Assembly (NCBI GenBank): GCA_036939755.1
Contig: JALLAZ010000305.1
Span: 1 to 17,262, forward strand
Length of the DNA: 17,262 nt
Direction: 5' to 3'
DNA from: Stephanodiscus triporus
Taxonomy: Eukaryota; Bacillariophyta; Thalassiosirophyceae; Thalassiosirales; Thalassiosiraceae
The notes under the pieces were generated by a model. It did not search any database, was not told where the DNA came from, and saw only the letters and a list, made by a program, of their open reading frames with translations. The position numbers were made by a program, and so were the translations under genes. Positions 16,612 to 17,262 of the stretch are shown here, in pieces. The first letter of the stretch is position 1, and the number at the start of each line of letters is the position of its first letter.

Positions 16612-17262
16612 TTTTTATGTTAGTGAAGGGAGGATGCTGATCTTATCAAATTTCAAGCAGGGGGGGGGACTACCTGGCCGTGATATCACGCTGCTGGGAA
16701 CTACACGCAACCTATGAAATTATCACAGTGCTGTATTTTTTTTACTAACCGGAGGTAGCCTGTAGCATATTTAGGGCGGAATATGCATTAAAATACAATG
16801 GGTGAGAGCACAACGCAAAGGGGGGGGGGTGAATTTCAGTGGCAGCAGAAATATTATCCTTGTGAACTCATGATGGTGACAGCCAAGTGGGGAAAATTCA
16901 GTGCCAACTGGGGGGATTTTTTGCAAACACCGTGATAGCCTGTTGCGTATTTCGGCAGGAATATGCTCTCCCAACGCGTGATGGAGAGGACGCGCGTGGC
17001 AGAATTGCCAGAAGTTGGGTTCTGAAATCATGCAAGGAGTGAATTTGCAATCGGCAGATTTCCCATGGTGCGCTCGTGTTGTGAAGAATGAAACTCCGCT
17101 AGCGCCATTTTTTTATCTAGAGAGCGCCACTAACAAAAGATAAGGGGGGACCACCTTAAAACATAACTTTTGAAGAGTTTTTTTTTTGTGTCCGAAAGGT
17201 ACGATTAAGTTGATTCCACCTAAATGATAGTTGAATAGAAAGAGTTGTTTAAATGATGAAAT
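16612..17262. other. Region without a convincing gene
   Basis: These 651 bp have homopolymer runs (G8-9, T8-9), a diverged duplication with 180-bp spacing, and short frames only, including one of 86 codons on the minus strand (16771-17031) without recognisable features. An upstream exon of the Cys-rich gene could lie here but I cannot place one. Confidence 0.4.
16756..16966. repeat. Diverged direct repeat, 180-bp spacing
   Basis: The copies at 16756-16786 and 16936-16966 share 26 of 31 bases (both begin TAGCCTGT and end GGAATATGC). Weaker similarity outside the core (T-runs before it, GTGGCAG after it) suggests an old tandem duplication of a ~180-bp unit. Confidence 0.55.

Overview
The window reads as nuclear DNA of a photosynthetic stramenopile, most likely a centric diatom. 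Three observations support this. Genes are spliced with GT-AG introns. Two predicted proteins start with a signal peptide followed by a Phe motif (TSAFTA, TSFAPP), as in diatom proteins imported into a secondary red plastid. One gene encodes CCDC40, an assembly factor of motile flagella; pennate diatoms have no flagella, whereas centric diatoms make flagellate sperm. No species can be named from the sequence alone. GC-rich blocks full of TCG/GAC triplets (about 2.6-8.1 kb) alternate with AT-richer DNA (8.1-10.4 kb and 14.4-17.3 kb).

Layout. 0.17-2.24 kb (-): a 691-residue gag-like retroelement ORF. 2.58-4.03 kb (+): a two-domain VOC/glyoxalase-fold protein with bipartite targeting to the thylakoid lumen by the Tat route. 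4.08-6.39 kb (-): a plastid sigma-70 factor gene with one intron, an in-frame TAG, and a frame-shifting deletion in the -10 recognition region. 6.81-8.11 kb (+): a GIY-YIG nuclease domain fused to a CCHC zinc knuckle. 8.59-11.39 kb (-): CCDC40/FAP172. 11.41-11.63 kb (-): a small candidate two-exon ORF just upstream of CCDC40. 12.29-14.42 kb (+): UDP-sulfoquinovose synthase (SQD1), split by a 773-bp intron. 14.4-17.26 kb: a poorly coding region with a small CxxC ORF, a Lys/Ser-rich ORF, a Cys-rich secreted-type ORF whose stop lies in an interstitial telomere-like repeat, and a diverged 180-bp duplication.

Functionally, SQD1 (sulfolipid headgroup), the sigma factor (plastid transcription) and the lumenal VOC protein all serve the plastid, but nothing suggests they form one pathway or operon. 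CCDC40 belongs to the flagellar axoneme. The points most worth checking are the two lesions in the sigma gene, the GIY-YIG plus zinc-knuckle fusion, the lumenal VOC protein, and the small ORF ahead of CCDC40.
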